Source of the DNA: Caulobacter sp. Root343
GTDB lineage: Bacteria > Pseudomonadota > Alphaproteobacteria > Caulobacterales > Caulobacteraceae
Assembly: GCF_001425745.1 (NCBI RefSeq)
Contig: NZ_LMDF01000007.1
Location: forward strand, 310,899-374,898
Direction: 5' to 3'
Length of the DNA: 64,000 nt
Shown here: piece after piece, positions 8,972-18,768 of the stretch
Position numbering within the stretch: position 1 is the first letter of the stretch
How the letters are laid out: each line of letters opens with the position of its first letter
Position numbers and translations under genes: made by a program
Notes under the pieces: model-generated
Databases searched by the model: none
What the model was told of the DNA's origin: nothing
What the model saw: only the letters and a program-made list of their open reading frames with translations

Positions 8972-9582
8972 GCCAAGACCTCGAAGCCCTGGGCCAGGCG
9001 ATCGTCGCCAACTCGGCCGGCGCGATTTCGACCTATCACGTGGCGTTCGGCGAGCTGACCGTGCTGGGCTCGGCCCCGCGCGTCGTCCAAGCCCTGACCT
9101 ATCTGCGCGATCATCCCGACTACCGTTTCCACCAGTTGGTGGACTTGACGGCGGTCGACTACCCCGAGCGCGCCGCGCGCTTCGACGTGGTCTACCACCT
9201 GCTGTCGATGGTGAAGAACGCGCGCGTCCGCCTGAAGGTGCAGACCGACGAGGATACGCCGGTGCCCAGCGCCACGGCGGTATTCCCGGTCGCCGACTGG
9301 TTCGAGCGCGAGGCGTTCGACATGTACGGCGTGTTCTTCGAGGGCCATCCGGACTTGCGCCGGATCCTGACCGACTACGGTTTCCACGGCCATCCGCTGC
9401 GGAAGGACTTCCCGATGACGGGTTACGTCGAGGTCCGCTACGACGACGAGCTCAAGCGCGTCGTCTACGAACCCGTGAAGATCACCGAGTTCCGCGCCTT
9501 CGACTTCATGTCTCCGTGGGAGGGCGCCAAGTACGCCCTGCCGGGTGACGAGAAGGCCGAGAAGCGGGCAGGGGACGCTTAA
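8968..9582 (+). CDS. nuoC: NADH-quinone oxidoreductase subunit C
   Basis: NuoC is the 30-kDa peripheral-arm subunit. The 204-residue product contains the signature region around [20 protein letters not shown] followed by [20 protein letters not shown], diagnostic for this subunit. It is a separate gene, not fused to NuoD as in E. coli, as expected in alphaproteobacteria and mitochondria. It starts inside the nuoB stop and ends 3 bp before nuoD. Confidence 0.97.
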   Translation: MSQDLEALGQAIVANSAGAISTYHVAFGELTVLGSAPRVVQALTYLRDHPDYRFHQLVDLTAVDYPERAARFDVVYHLLSMVKNARVRLKVQTDEDTPVPSATAVFPVADWFEREAFDMYGVFFEGHPDLRRILTDYGFHGHPLRKDFPMTGYVEVRYDDELKRVVYEPVKITEFRAFDFMSPWEGAKYALPGDEKAEKRAGDA

Positions 9583-9585
9583 GTC

Positions 9586-10836
9586 ATGACTGGCACCAAT
9601 GCGCCCGCCGCGGCGACCGACTTCTTCCGCGACGCCCCGACGACTCCGGCCATCCCGGAGACGCCGGTCCGCAAGTTCAACATCAACTTCGGCCCGCAAC
9701 ATCCGGCCGCGCACGGCGTGCTGCGCCTGGTGCTGGAGCTGGACGGCGAAATCGTCGAACGCGTCGATCCGCACATCGGCCTGCTGCATCGCGGCACCGA
9801 GAAGCTGATGGAAGCGCGGACCTACCTGCAGAACATCCCGTACTTCGACCGCCTCGACTACGTGGCGCCGATGAATCAGGAGCATGCGTTCTGCCTGGCC
9901 ATCGAAAAGCTGCTGGGCGTCGAAGTGCCCAAGCGCGGCCAGGTCGTGCGCGTGCTGTTCTGCGAGATCGGCCGCATTCTGAACCACCTGCTGAACGTGA
10001 CGACCCAGGCCATGGACGTCGGCGCTCTGACGCCGCCGCTCTGGGGCTTCGAGGAGCGCGAGAAGCTGATGGTGTTCTACGAGCGCGCCTGCGGCGCTCG
10101 CCTGCACGCCAACTACTTTCGTCCGGGCGGCGTCCATCAGGACCTGACCCCGTCGCTGATCGACGACATCGAGAGCTGGGCGAAGGCTTTCCCCAAGATC
10201 TGCGACGACATCGAAGGCCTGATCACCGACAACCGCATCTTCAAGCAGCGCAACGTCGATATCGGCGTGGTCAGCAAGGAAGACGCCTGGGCCTGGGGTT
10301 TCTCGGGCGTCATGGTGCGCGGCTCGGGCATCGCCTGGGACCTGCGCCGCAACCAGCCTTACGAGAACTACAACGAGTTCGAGTTCGACATCCCGCTGGG
10401 CAAGAACGGCGACTGCTACGACCGCTATCTCTGCCGCATGCAGGAGATGCGTGAGTCGACGAAGATCATCCTGCAGGCCGTGCAGATGCTGCGCGGCACG
10501 CCGGGGCCGGTGCTGACCGAGGACAACAAGGTCAGCCCGCCGCGCCGCGCCGAGATGAAGCGCTCGATGGAAGCTCTGATCCACCACTTCAAGCTTTACA
10601 CCGAGGGCTTCAAGACGCCGGAAGGCGAGGTCTACGCCGCCGTCGAGGCGCCCAAGGGCGAGTTCGGCGTCTACGTGGTCAGCAACGGCACCAACAAGCC
10701 GTACCGCTGCAAGATCAAGGCGCCGGGCTTCTCGCACCTGGCGGCGATGGACTGGATGAACCGCGGCCACCAGCTGGCCGACGTCTCGGCCATCCTGGGC
10801 TCGCTCGACATCGTGTTCGGCGAGGTCGACCGGTGA
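9586..10836 (+). CDS. nuoD: NADH-quinone oxidoreductase subunit D
   Basis: NuoD is the 49-kDa subunit that forms the quinone-binding cavity with NuoB and derives from the large subunit of NiFe hydrogenases. The 416-residue product shows [20 protein letters not shown] at about residues 28-47, with the quinone-site histidine. It also has [20 protein letters not shown], and it ends [14 protein letters not shown] as is usual for the family. Its last codons overlap the following NTF2-like gene by 4 bp (GTGA). Confidence 0.98.
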   Translation: MTGTNAPAAATDFFRDAPTTPAIPETPVRKFNINFGPQHPAAHGVLRLVLELDGEIVERVDPHIGLLHRGTEKLMEARTYLQNIPYFDRLDYVAPMNQEHAFCLAIEKLLGVEVPKRGQVVRVLFCEIGRILNHLLNVTTQAMDVGALTPPLWGFEEREKLMVFYERACGARLHANYFRPGGVHQDLTPSLIDDIESWAKAFPKICDDIEGLITDNRIFKQRNVDIGVVSKEDAWAWGFSGVMVRGSGIAWDLRRNQPYENYNEFEFDIPLGKNGDCYDRYLCRMQEMRESTKIILQAVQMLRGTPGPVLTEDNKVSPPRRAEMKRSMEALIHHFKLYTEGFKTPEGEVYAAVEAPKGEFGVYVVSNGTNKPYRCKIKAPGFSHLAAMDWMNRGHQLADVSAILGSLDIVFGEVDR

Positions 10837-11165
10837 GCCTTGAAACGATCGCCCAGGCGCAACTCGACGCCTACAACGCCCAGGATCTGGACGCCCACTG
10901 CGCCCACTTCACCGACGACGTAGTGGTCGCGGGCCTGAACGGCGATGTCGCGCGCACGGGTATCGAGGCTTATCGCGCCTGGTACGAGGCCGCCTTCGCC
11001 CAGTTCCCGAAGAACAAGGCGCAGCTGCTGAACCGTATCGTGGTCGGCTCGAACGTGATCGATCATGAGCGCGTCGACCGCGGCAATGGCGACCCGGTGT
11101 TCGAGGTCGCCGCCATCTACACTTTCAAAGGCGACAAGATCGCCCGCGTGGATTTCGCCCGATGA
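10833..11165 (+). CDS. NTF2-like (SnoaL/ketosteroid-isomerase fold) protein inside the nuo operon
   Basis: The 110-residue product fits the NTF2-like cone fold. It has an N-terminal helix with [24 protein letters not shown], a central helix [13 protein letters not shown], and closing strands [20 protein letters not shown]. Such proteins are small enzymes or binding domains; no catalytic role can be assigned. It starts at a GTG overlapping the nuoD stop, and its own stop overlaps the nuoE start (ATGA). It is therefore translated within the complex I operon, but it is not a known complex I subunit. A moonlighting or passenger role is possible. Confidence 0.82.
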   Translation: MSLETIAQAQLDAYNAQDLDAHCAHFTDDVVVAGLNGDVARTGIEAYRAWYEAAFAQFPKNKAQLLNRIVVGSNVIDHERVDRGNGDPVFEVAAIYTFKGDKIARVDFAR

Positions 11166-11851
11166 GCGTTCGTCGTCTTGCCAAAGAGCAGCCCGCCAGC
11201 TTCGCCTTCTCGAAGGACAGCCAGGCCAAGGCCGACTGGTGGAAGGCCAAATATCCCGCCGTCCGCAAGCAGTCGGCGGTGATCCCGATGCTGTGGCTGG
11301 CCCAGAAGCAGGAAGGTTGGGTGTCCGAGCCCGCGATCCAGGAGATCGCCAAGCAGCTCGAGATGCCGGTCATCCGCGTCCTGGAGGTCGCCACCTTCTA
11401 CGTGATGTTCCAGCTTCAGCCGGTCGGTAAGGTCGCCTTCGTCCAGCTGTGCGGCACCACGCCGTGCCAGCTGCGCGGCGCCCTGGACCTGAAGGCCGTG
11501 CTGAAGGCCAAGATCGGCGACGCCAACCACGTCTCGGCCGACGGCAAGTTCAGCTGGGAAGAGGTCGAGTGCCTGGGCGCGTGCTGCAACGCCCCGATGG
11601 CCGCGATCAACGACTACTATTACGAGGACCTGACGCCGGAGAGCCTGGCCAAGATCCTGGACGATTTCGCGGCCGGCAAGTCGCCCAAGCCGGGCAGTTA
11701 TGACGGCCGTGTCGCCTCGGAGCCGAAGGGGGCCATCCACACCCTGACGGATCCGAAGCTGTACGACGGTTCGTACGCCAAGAAGATCAAGATCCCGAAC
11801 CTGCCCGAGAAGCCGAAGACCTCGAAGGCCAAGCCGGAACCGACCGCCTGA
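11162..11851 (+). CDS. nuoE: NADH-quinone oxidoreductase subunit E
   Basis: NuoE is the 24-kDa peripheral subunit that binds the 2Fe-2S cluster N1a. The 229-residue product has a thioredoxin-like domain with the four ligands spread over CGTTPCQLRG and ECLGACCNAP. The family core ends near residue 170; the remaining Lys/Pro/Ala-rich tail (to KPEPTA) is longer than in E. coli NuoE, as is common in alphaproteobacteria. It starts in an ATGA overlap with the NTF2-like gene and ends 1 bp before a small membrane-protein gene. Confidence 0.97.
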   Translation: MSVRRLAKEQPASFAFSKDSQAKADWWKAKYPAVRKQSAVIPMLWLAQKQEGWVSEPAIQEIAKQLEMPVIRVLEVATFYVMFQLQPVGKVAFVQLCGTTPCQLRGALDLKAVLKAKIGDANHVSADGKFSWEEVECLGACCNAPMAAINDYYYEDLTPESLAKILDDFAAGKSPKPGSYDGRVASEPKGAIHTLTDPKLYDGSYAKKIKIPNLPEKPKTSKAKPEPTA

Positions 11852-11852
11852 C

Positions 11853-12077
11853 ATGACCGCCGACGCCGCCCTGCAGAAGAAGCGCCTGACCGCGATGCTC
11901 GCCATCGACGCGGTCTGCTTCGTGCTGGCCGGTGTGGCGATCTATGGCGCGGTGTCGCTGGGACTTGGTTGGGCCAAGCCTGTCTTCATCCTGGCCATCG
12001 CCGCGGGGGTGGTCGCGCAGATCTGGTTCATCCTGGGCTGGATGCGCGCGACCAAGGGGGAGGGGGCCTCGTCATGA
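11853..12077 (+). CDS. Small two-helix membrane protein in the nuo operon
   Basis: The 74-residue product is not assigned to a family. It has two hydrophobic segments, about residues 15-37 (LAIDAVCFVLAGVAIYGAVS) and 43-63 (PVFILAIAAGVVAQIWFILGW). A basic N-terminus precedes them and a short polar tail follows. It starts 1 bp after the nuoE stop and overlaps the next gene by ATGA, so it is translated with the complex I genes. It may be an assembly factor, an accessory subunit or a passenger; the sequence alone cannot decide. Confidence 0.72.
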   Translation: MTADAALQKKRLTAMLAIDAVCFVLAGVAIYGAVSLGLGWAKPVFILAIAAGVVAQIWFILGWMRATKGEGASS

Positions 12078-12340
12078 TCGACGACAGCGCCCTCAACACG
12101 CGTCGCGCCGCCTACGCGGACACGATCCGGAGCCTGCATCGCCGCGAACGCGGCGTCGGCTTCGTGGCCTGCCTGGCGGGCGCGATGCTGCTGATCTGGG
12201 GGCGCACCGTTCCGGGCGCGCCGTTCTGGGCGGTCATCGCCGGTCTTGTCACGATTGGCGCGGGCTGGCTGCTTTTCGCCTATGTCATCATTCGTCGGAC
12301 GCGCTATGTGCGCGCCCATCCATTCGATCCGCAAAGCTGA
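12074..12340 (+). CDS. Second small membrane protein in the nuo operon
   Basis: The 88-residue product starts with a polar N-terminus (MIDDSALNTRRAAYADTIRS). Two hydrophobic segments follow at about residues 29-47 and 50-72, then a basic stretch (RRTRYVRAHPFDPQS). I do not recognise the family. The ATG at 12074 overlaps the stop of the preceding small membrane gene, and nuoF begins 3 bp after its stop. The pair sits exactly between nuoE and nuoF, subunits of the soluble arm, so direct membership of the membrane arm is not implied by position. Confidence 0.72.
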   Translation: MIDDSALNTRRAAYADTIRSLHRRERGVGFVACLAGAMLLIWGRTVPGAPFWAVIAGLVTIGAGWLLFAYVIIRRTRYVRAHPFDPQS

Positions 12341-12343
12341 GTC

Positions 12344-13663
12344 ATGGTCGGTATCCTCGAAGACAAGGACCGCATCTTCGCCAACCTCTATGGCCTCCAC
12401 GACTGGGGCCTCGAGGGCGCGAAGAAGCGCGGCTGCTGGAATGGCACCAAGGACATCCTGGACGCCGGGCGCGACTGGATCATCGACAACATGAAGAACT
12501 CCGGCCTGCGCGGCCGGGGCGGCGCGGGCTTCGGCACGGGCCTGAAATGGTCGTTCATGCCCAAGGAAGTGAAGGAAGGTCGTCCTCACTACCTGGTCGT
12601 CAACGCCGACGAATCCGAGCCGGGCACCTGCAAGGACCGGGAGATCATGCGGCATGACCCGCATCTCCTGATCGAAGGCTGCCTGATCGCCTCGCGCGCC
12701 ATGTTGGCCAACGCCTGCTACATCTATATCCGCGGCGAGTACGTCTTCGAGCGCGAGCGCCTGGAAGCGGCGATCAAGCAGGCCTACGAGGCCAAGCTGA
12801 TCGGCAAGAACAACGTCCACGGCTGGGACTTCGACCTCTACGTCCACCACGGCGCCGGCGCCTATATCTGCGGCGAAGAGACGGCCCTGCTGGAGAGCCT
12901 GGAAGGCAAGAAGGGCCAGCCCCGCCTGAAGCCGCCGTTCCCGGCCGGCGCGGGCCTCTACGGCATGCCCACGACCGTGAACAACGTCGAGAGCATCGCT
13001 GTCGCCGGTACGATCCTGCGCCGCGGCGCGGCCTGGTTCGCCGGCTTCGGCCGTCCGAACAACGCCGGCACCAAACTGTTCTGCGTTTCGGGCCACGTGA
13101 ACCTGCCCTGCAACGTCGAAGAAGCCATGAGCATCCCCTTCCGGCAGCTGATGGAAGACCACTGCGGCGGCATCCGGGGCGGCTGGGGCAATCTGAAGGC
13201 CGTCATTCCGGGCGGCTCGTCCGTGCCGATGATCCCGGCCGAGCAGTGCGAAGACCTGCCGATGGATTTCGACGCCCTGCGCAACCTGCGCTCGGGCCTG
13301 GGCACCGCCGCCGTCATCGTCATGGACAAGTCCACCGACTTGGTCCGCGCCATCGCCCGCCTGTCGTACTTCTACAAGCACGAGAGCTGCGGCCAGTGCA
13401 CGCCGTGCCGCGAAGGCACCGGCTGGATGTGGCGGGTCATGGAACGCATGGCCACCGGCGAGGCCGATCCGAAAGAGATCGACACCCTGTTGGACGTCAC
13501 GACCCAGGTCGAGGGTCACACCATCTGCGCCCTGGGCGACGCGGCCGCCTGGCCGATCCAGGGCCTGTTCCGTCACTTCCGCCATGAGGTGGAGGAGCGG
13601 ATCGCTTCCTATCGTAGCGGTCGCCTGCACGTGCAGGGCGCCAAGCTGATCGCGGCGGAGTAA
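12344..13663 (+). CDS. nuoF: NADH-quinone oxidoreductase subunit F
   Basis: NuoF is the NADH-oxidising flavoprotein of complex I. The 439-residue product shows the glycine-rich NADH/FMN motif [16 protein letters not shown] near residues 52-67 and [17 protein letters not shown] for flavin binding. [20 protein letters not shown] follows, and the C-terminal N3 4Fe-4S ligands are in [12 protein letters not shown] with a fourth cysteine in [13 protein letters not shown]. It begins 3 bp after the small membrane gene, and nuoG starts 5 bp downstream. Confidence 0.98.
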   Translation: MVGILEDKDRIFANLYGLHDWGLEGAKKRGCWNGTKDILDAGRDWIIDNMKNSGLRGRGGAGFGTGLKWSFMPKEVKEGRPHYLVVNADESEPGTCKDREIMRHDPHLLIEGCLIASRAMLANACYIYIRGEYVFERERLEAAIKQAYEAKLIGKNNVHGWDFDLYVHHGAGAYICGEETALLESLEGKKGQPRLKPPFPAGAGLYGMPTTVNNVESIAVAGTILRRGAAWFAGFGRPNNAGTKLFCVSGHVNLPCNVEEAMSIPFRQLMEDHCGGIRGGWGNLKAVIPGGSSVPMIPAEQCEDLPMDFDALRNLRSGLGTAAVIVMDKSTDLVRAIARLSYFYKHESCGQCTPCREGTGWMWRVMERMATGEADPKEIDTLLDVTTQVEGHTICALGDAAAWPIQGLFRHFRHEVEERIASYRSGRLHVQGAKLIAAE

Positions 13664-13668
13664 CAAGA

Positions 13669-15729
13669 ATGGCTATCGCCAAGGTCAACGGCGTCGAAGT
13701 CGAGTTCGAGCCCGGCATGACGGTTCTGCAGGTCGCGGAGCTGGCCGGGGAAGAGATTCCGCGCTTCTGCTACCACGAGCGTCTGTCCATCGCCGGCAAC
13801 TGCCGCATGTGCCTGGTCGAGGTGAAGCCCGGCCCGCCGAAGCCGCAAGCGTCTTGCGCCCTGCCGGCCGCCGAGGGCCAGGAGATCTTCACCAAGACTC
13901 CGATGGTCAAGAAGGCTCGTGAAGGGGTGATGGAGTTCCTGCTCATCAACCACCCGCTGGACTGCCCGATCTGCGACCAGGGCGGCGAGTGCGACTTGCA
14001 GGATCAGGCCGTTGGCTATGGCCGCGACGACAGTCGTTACGAAGAAAACAAGCGCGCGGTCGAAGAAAAGGCCATGGGCCCGCTGATCAAGACCGTGATG
14101 ACGCGCTGCATCCAGTGCACGCGCTGCGTCCGCTTCATTACCGAAGTCGCGGGCTCGCCGGAGATCGGCCTGATCTCGCGTGGCGAAGACGTTGAAATCA
14201 CGACCTATCTGGGCGCGGCGGTGACGTCGGAGCTCAGCGCCAACGTGATCGACCTCTGCCCTGTCGGCGCGCTGACCTCCAAGCCCTACGCCTTCGAAGC
14301 CCGCCCGTGGGAGCTGAAGAAGACCGAGAGCGTCGACGTCATGGACGCCCTGGGCTCGTCGATCCGTGTCGACGCCCGCGGCGCGGCCGTGCTGCGCGTC
14401 CTGCCGCGCAACAACGACGACATCAACGAAGAATGGATCTCGGACAAAACCCGGTACGCCGTCGACGGCCTGGGCCGTCAGCGTCTGGATCGTCCGTACG
14501 TCCGCGTGGCCGGCAAGCTGCAGCCGGCGACCTGGGCCCAGGCCTTCGCCGCCATCGCGTCCAAGATCAAGGCGACCGCGCCGGAGCGCGTCGGCGTCAT
14601 CGCGGGCGATCTGCAGGACGCCGAGAGCCTGAAGGCGACCAAGGACCTCTTCACCGCCCTGGGCGTGAAGAACCTGGACAGCCGTCAGGACGGTACGGCC
14701 CTTGGCTATGGTCCGCGTGAAAGCTGGCTGTTCAATTCGACCTTGGCCGGCATCGAGAACGCCGACGTCGTGCTGTTCGTCGGCACGAACCCGCGCCTCG
14801 AGGCCCCGGTCCTCAACGCCCGCTTCCGCAAGCAGTGGATCGCCGGCAAGACCCGCTTCGGCGTCATCGGCGAGCAGGCCGACCTGACCTTCGGCTACGA
14901 TTACCTCGGCGCTGGCGCCAAGACCCTGTCGGGCCTGGCCAAGAGCAAGGGCGACTTCGTCGCCGCCCTGAAGGCCGCCGAGCGGCCCGCGATCATCATC
15001 GGCCAGGGCGCTCTGGCCCGCGCCGATGGCGCGGCCGTCCTCAAGGCCGCCGCCGGCCTCGCCAAGACCATGAAGGTGGTTCGGGAAGGCTGGAACGGCT
15101 GGAACGTCCTGCATACCGCCGCCGCCCGCGTGGCCGGTCTCGACATGGGCTTCGTGCCGGCCGAGGGCGGTCTGTCGACGGCCGACATGCTGAAGCCGGG
15201 CGCCTTGGACGTCCTGTTCCTGCTGGGCGCCGACGAGTGCGAGCCCGCGGCCTCGGACGCGTTCAAGATCTATCTCGGCACCCACGGCGACGCCGGCGCG
15301 CACAAGGCCGACGTGATCCTGCCGGGCGCGGCCTATACCGAGAAGAACGGCCTCTATGTGAACACCGAAGGCCGTGTCCAACAGGGCAGGCGCGCCGTGT
15401 TCCCGAAAGGCGAGGCCAAGGAAGACTGGTCGATCCTGCGGGCGCTCTCGGAAGTGCTCGGTCACAAGCTGCCCTACGACAGCCTGGACCAGCTGCGCGC
15501 CAAGCTGTTCGCCGATCACCCGACCTTCGGCCAGATCGACTACGCGCCGGGCTCGGTCGCCACTCCGTTCGACGTCGGCGCCCTGGGCGGCGACGCCGAG
15601 CTCTCGGACGCGCCGTTCGAGAGCCCGATCAAGGCCTTCCACCTGACCAACCCCGTCGCGCGCGCCAGCGTGACCATGGCCGAATGCGCGGCCGTGGCCT
15701 CCGGCGCCGCCAAGATCGCCGCGGAGTAA
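13669..15729 (+). CDS. nuoG: NADH-quinone oxidoreductase subunit G
   Basis: NuoG is the large iron-sulfur subunit of the peripheral arm. The N-terminal 2Fe-2S domain has FCYHERLSIAGNCRMCLVEV. A His/Cys 4Fe-4S site (NHPLDCPICDQGGECDLQD) and a ferredoxin-like site (RCIQCTRCVRF) follow. The rest is a molybdopterin-oxidoreductase-like domain without cofactor role. At 686 residues it resembles the mitochondrial 75-kDa subunit and is much shorter than the roughly 900-residue E. coli form. It lies 5 bp after nuoF and 3 bp before nuoH. Confidence 0.98.
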   Translation: MAIAKVNGVEVEFEPGMTVLQVAELAGEEIPRFCYHERLSIAGNCRMCLVEVKPGPPKPQASCALPAAEGQEIFTKTPMVKKAREGVMEFLLINHPLDCPICDQGGECDLQDQAVGYGRDDSRYEENKRAVEEKAMGPLIKTVMTRCIQCTRCVRFITEVAGSPEIGLISRGEDVEITTYLGAAVTSELSANVIDLCPVGALTSKPYAFEARPWELKKTESVDVMDALGSSIRVDARGAAVLRVLPRNNDDINEEWISDKTRYAVDGLGRQRLDRPYVRVAGKLQPATWAQAFAAIASKIKATAPERVGVIAGDLQDAESLKATKDLFTALGVKNLDSRQDGTALGYGPRESWLFNSTLAGIENADVVLFVGTNPRLEAPVLNARFRKQWIAGKTRFGVIGEQADLTFGYDYLGAGAKTLSGLAKSKGDFVAALKAAERPAIIIGQGALARADGAAVLKAAAGLAKTMKVVREGWNGWNVLHTAAARVAGLDMGFVPAEGGLSTADMLKPGALDVLFLLGADECEPAASDAFKIYLGTHGDAGAHKADVILPGAAYTEKNGLYVNTEGRVQQGRRAVFPKGEAKEDWSILRALSEVLGHKLPYDSLDQLRAKLFADHPTFGQIDYAPGSVATPFDVGALGGDAELSDAPFESPIKAFHLTNPVARASVTMAECAAVASGAAKIAAE

Positions 15730-15732
15730 ATC

Positions 15733-16794
15733 GTGGACTCGAACTCTCCGCTTCTCTGGTTCGGCCTGACGACCGGCGGCATCCTGCTGGTCGTGATCTG
15801 GGTCCTGCTGAGCCTGGCCTTCCTGCTGTTGGCCGACCGCAAGATCTGGGCCGGCGTCCAGATGCGCAAAGGTCCCAACGTCGTTGGTCCCTTCGGTCTG
15901 CTGCAATCCTTCGCCGACTTCCTCAAGTTCGTGCTGAAGGAGATCGTGATCCCGGCCGGCGCCGACAAGGTCGTCTTCCTGCTGGCGCCGCTGCTGAGCC
16001 TGGTCCTGGCCTTCGTCGGCTGGGCCGCCGTGCCGTTCGCGCCGGGCTGGGTGGTCTCCAACATCAATGTCGGCATCCTCTACCTGCTGGCGATGAGTTC
16101 GCTGGGCGTCTACGGCATCATCATGGGCGGCTGGGCTTCGAACTCGAAGTACCCGTTCCTGGGCGCCCTGCGTTCGGCGGCGCAGATGGTGTCGTACGAA
16201 GTCTCGATCGGCCTGATCATCATCACGGTGATCCTGCTGGCCGGCTCGATGAACCTTTCGACTATCGTCGAGAAGCAGTCCGGCTGGATCTGGAACTGGA
16301 ACGTCTTCGGCGGCGCGGGCCTCAAGAACGTCATCCTGCTGCCGGTCATGGTGGTGGCGATGGGCATGTTCTTCATCTCGGCCCTGGCCGAGACCAACCG
16401 CCCGCCGTTCGACTTGCCGGAAGCCGAATCCGAACTCGTGGCCGGCTATCAGGTCGAGTACAGCTCCACGCCGTACCTGCTGTTCATGGTGGCCGAGTAT
16501 TCGAACATCGTCCTGATGTGCGCCATGATCAGCGTGCTGTTCTTCGGCGGCTGGAACCTGGGTCTGCCGATCGATCTGGTCGCGATGTGGGGCTGGTGGG
16601 GCAAGCTGGCCCTGGCGCTCGTCTTCTTCGCCAAGATCTGTTTCTGGTTCTTCATGATCGCCATGGCCAAGGCCATCGTGCCCCGTTACCGCTACGACCA
16701 GCTGATGCGCCTGGGTTGGAAGGTGTTCCTGCCGACCTCGCTGGTGCTGGTGGCCGCGGTCGCCGCGTGGCGCGTGTTCGGTCCGGCGGCCTGA
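15733..16794 (+). CDS. nuoH: NADH-quinone oxidoreductase subunit H
   Basis: NuoH is the membrane subunit that joins the two arms and forms the quinone access channel. The 353-residue product has about eight membrane helices. Family signatures are [20 protein letters not shown] near residues 36-55 and [20 protein letters not shown], whose acidic residues lie next to the quinone cavity. The start is GTG (VDSNSPLLW), placed 3 bp after the nuoG stop. Its stop overlaps the following lipoprotein gene (TGATG). Confidence 0.97.
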   Translation: MDSNSPLLWFGLTTGGILLVVIWVLLSLAFLLLADRKIWAGVQMRKGPNVVGPFGLLQSFADFLKFVLKEIVIPAGADKVVFLLAPLLSLVLAFVGWAAVPFAPGWVVSNINVGILYLLAMSSLGVYGIIMGGWASNSKYPFLGALRSAAQMVSYEVSIGLIIITVILLAGSMNLSTIVEKQSGWIWNWNVFGGAGLKNVILLPVMVVAMGMFFISALAETNRPPFDLPEAESELVAGYQVEYSSTPYLLFMVAEYSNIVLMCAMISVLFFGGWNLGLPIDLVAMWGWWGKLALALVFFAKICFWFFMIAMAKAIVPRYRYDQLMRLGWKVFLPTSLVLVAAVAAWRVFGPAA

Positions 16795-17033
16795 TGCGCC
16801 GGATCGCTCTCATCGCCCTGGGCCTGACCGGTCTGGCGCTGACGGCCTGCCAGGCCGTCTCGGCGCAGGAACGGTCTTATTCCCTGGGCGATGGGATCGT
16901 CAGCTATGACGACCTCCGGCGCGAGGGCGACAAGTGCAAGAGCTCGGGCGGAACGATCCGGGCCAAGCAGGACGGGGGAGACCCCGCTCAGCTGTCGAAC
17001 TACACCTGCGTCATTCCCCCGAGCGGGAAATGA
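16794..17033 (+). CDS. Small predicted lipoprotein in the nuo operon (first of two)
   Basis: The 79-residue product has a typical signal ([20 protein letters not shown]) with lipobox L-T-A-C at residues 16-19, so it should be lipidated on Cys19. The mature part contains two further cysteines (GDKCKSSGG and NYTCVIPP) that could form a disulfide in the periplasm. No known domain was recognised. The ATG overlaps the nuoH stop by one base, and the next gene overlaps its stop by ATGA. An alternative reading is a Sec signal cleaved after VSA. Confidence 0.7.
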   Translation: MRRIALIALGLTGLALTACQAVSAQERSYSLGDGIVSYDDLRREGDKCKSSGGTIRAKQDGGDPAQLSNYTCVIPPSGK

Positions 17034-17254
17034 GGCGGGTCGTTCTCGGGATCGCGATGATCGGCCTGTTGGCCGGCTGCGCGCCCTGGGGGCGGAGTGT
17101 TCAGCAACCGCCGCAGCGGACGCTGGAGGACCAGGTCGAGGCGCGCCGCAAGGAAGACGCCGCGACCAAGAAATGCGTCCTCGAGCAGACCTTGCGGCGG
17201 CAGCAGAAAGAGCAGGGAAGGGACGTCCGTCCTCTCCCGAAGGAAAAGTGTTAG
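17030..17254 (+). CDS. Small predicted lipoprotein in the nuo operon (second of two)
   Basis: The 74-residue product begins [20 protein letters not shown], with lipobox L-A-G-C at residues 14-17. The mature part is short, highly charged and probably helical ([18 protein letters not shown]), and it ends with a cysteine. No family was recognised. It is translationally coupled to the first lipoprotein by ATGA and precedes nuoI by 10 bp. Two adjacent lipoprotein genes within a complex I operon are unusual. Confidence 0.68.
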   Translation: MRRVVLGIAMIGLLAGCAPWGRSVQQPPQRTLEDQVEARRKEDAATKKCVLEQTLRRQQKEQGRDVRPLPKEKC

Positions 17255-17264
17255 GAGAGCTCTG

Positions 17265-17756
17265 GTGTTCCAGCGCATCACGCAAGCGGTCAAGGGCGCG
17301 GCCCTTCTGGACTTCGCCGGCGCCTTTGGCCTGGCCATGAAGTACATGATCGCGCCGAAGAAGACGGTGATCTATCCGAACGAGCGTGGTCCGCAATCGC
17401 CGCGTTTCCGGGGCGAGCACGCGCTGCGCCGCTATCCGTCGGGCGAGGAACGCTGCATCGCCTGCAAGCTGTGCGAGGCGATCTGCCCGGCCCAGGCGAT
17501 CACCATCGAGGCCGAACCGCGCGAGGACGGCAGCCGCCGCACGACCCGCTACGACATCGACATGGTCAAGTGCATCTACTGCGGCCTGTGCCAGGAAGCC
17601 TGCCCGGTGGACGCCATCGTGGAAGGCCCGAACATCGAGTTCGCGACCGAGACCCGCGAGGAACTCTACTACGACAAGGAACGGCTTCTCGATAACGGCG
17701 ACCGCTGGGAGCGCCTGATCGCGAAGAATCTGGAGTTGGACGCGCCCTACCGTTAA
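17265..17756 (+). CDS. nuoI: NADH-quinone oxidoreductase subunit I
   Basis: NuoI carries clusters N6a and N6b, which pass electrons towards N2. The 163-residue product has two classical 4Fe-4S ferredoxin motifs, [12 protein letters not shown] and [13 protein letters not shown] chose the GTG at 17265 (reading [17 protein letters not shown]), which has TAGGAGAG at good spacing; the frame is open upstream but crosses the lipoprotein gene. It is followed by an 84-bp gap, the largest inside the nuo operon. Confidence 0.96.
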   Translation: MFQRITQAVKGAALLDFAGAFGLAMKYMIAPKKTVIYPNERGPQSPRFRGEHALRRYPSGEERCIACKLCEAICPAQAITIEAEPREDGSRRTTRYDIDMVKCIYCGLCQEACPVDAIVEGPNIEFATETREELYYDKERLLDNGDRWERLIAKNLELDAPYR

Positions 17757-17840
17757 AGACGGGCGCGAATCCGAGGTAGGCGGCGCGTCACCGGCGCACC
17801 GTCATTTGGACTTTTAGTTTTCAGGGGAGCACCTGGGCCA

Positions 17841-18458
17841 ATGGCCTTGCAGGCGATCGCTTTCTATCTGCTGGCTTTCACGACCATCGCGGCGGGTCTT
17901 CTCGTCGTGTCGGCTCGGAATCCCGTGCACTCGGTGCTCTTCCTGATCACCGCCTTCTTCTCGGCCGCCGGCCTCTTCGTCCTGCTGGGCGCGGAGTTCT
18001 TGGCGATGCTGCTGATCGTCGTCTACGTGGGCGCGGTCGCGGTGCTGTTCCTGTTCGTCGTCATGATGCTGGACGTGGACTTCGCCGAGCTCCGCCAGGG
18101 CTTCGCCCAATACCTGCCGTTCGGCGGGGCGGTGGCGCTGTTCATCGCCGTCGAGATGGTGATGGTCGTGGCCGCGGTGGCGACGAACGGCGCGGCGGCC
18201 AAGAACGGCCTGCCGAACGCCTCCCCGGGCGGCGTGCCCAATACGGAGGCGATCGGCCGGGTGCTCTACACCGACTACGTCTTCTTCTTCCAACTGGCGG
18301 GCCTGGTGCTGCTGGTCGCCATGATCGGCGCCATCGTGCTCACCCTGCGCCACAAGCCGGGCGTCAAGCGCCAGGACATTGGCAAGCAGATCGCCCGCAC
18401 GCCCAAGACCGGCATGGAGCTGGTCCAGATCAAACCGGGTGAGGGGATCTCCGAATGA
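17841..18458 (+). CDS. nuoJ: NADH-quinone oxidoreductase subunit J
   Basis: NuoJ is a membrane-arm subunit (ND6 homologue) next to NuoK and NuoH. The 205-residue product has five predicted membrane helices. It includes the conserved LNPVHS-type segment ([16 protein letters not shown]) and the third helix with its pi-bulge region ([20 protein letters not shown]). The ribosome site AGGGGAG lies upstream of the ATG, and its stop overlaps the nuoK start (ATGA). The 84-bp spacer before it has no clear terminator or promoter. Confidence 0.97.
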   Translation: MALQAIAFYLLAFTTIAAGLLVVSARNPVHSVLFLITAFFSAAGLFVLLGAEFLAMLLIVVYVGAVAVLFLFVVMMLDVDFAELRQGFAQYLPFGGAVALFIAVEMVMVVAAVATNGAAAKNGLPNASPGGVPNTEAIGRVLYTDYVFFFQLAGLVLLVAMIGAIVLTLRHKPGVKRQDIGKQIARTPKTGMELVQIKPGEGISE

Positions 18459-18760
18459 TCGGCCTGCCGCACTATCTCGTCGTCGCCGCGATCCTGTTCA
18501 CGATCGGCGTCTTCGGCATCTTCGTGAACCGCAAGAACATCATCGTCATCCTGATGTCGATCGAGCTGATCCTGTTGGCGGTGAACATCAATCTGGTGGC
18601 GTTCTCGGCCTATCTGCACGATGTGGCGGGGCAGATCTTCGCCATGTTCGTGCTGACCGTCGCCGCCGCCGAGGCGGCCGTGGGCCTGGCCATTCTCGTC
18701 ACCTTCTTCCGCAACCGCGGCGACATCGCGGTTGACGACGCCAGCATGATGAAGGGCTAA
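18455..18760 (+). CDS. nuoK: NADH-quinone oxidoreductase subunit K
   Basis: NuoK (ND4L homologue) is a 101-residue, three-helix subunit of the proton-pumping arm. It shows [20 protein letters not shown] with the essential membrane glutamate, and [20 protein letters not shown] with the second one. It starts in the nuoJ stop and ends 8 bp before nuoL. Confidence 0.97.
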   Translation: MIGLPHYLVVAAILFTIGVFGIFVNRKNIIVILMSIELILLAVNINLVAFSAYLHDVAGQIFAMFVLTVAAAEAAVGLAILVTFFRNRGDIAVDDASMMKG

Positions 18761-18768
18761 GCGACGTC

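Noticed and set aside
13609-15906. 765-codon open frame antisense to nuoG
   Set aside because: It spans nuoG exactly in a GC-rich region and shows no protein family features.
14835-16793. Long plus-strand frame across nuoG and nuoH ending in the first lipoprotein
   Set aside because: Only the last 79 codons (from 16794) look like a real protein. The rest is the out-of-frame reading of nuoG and nuoH.
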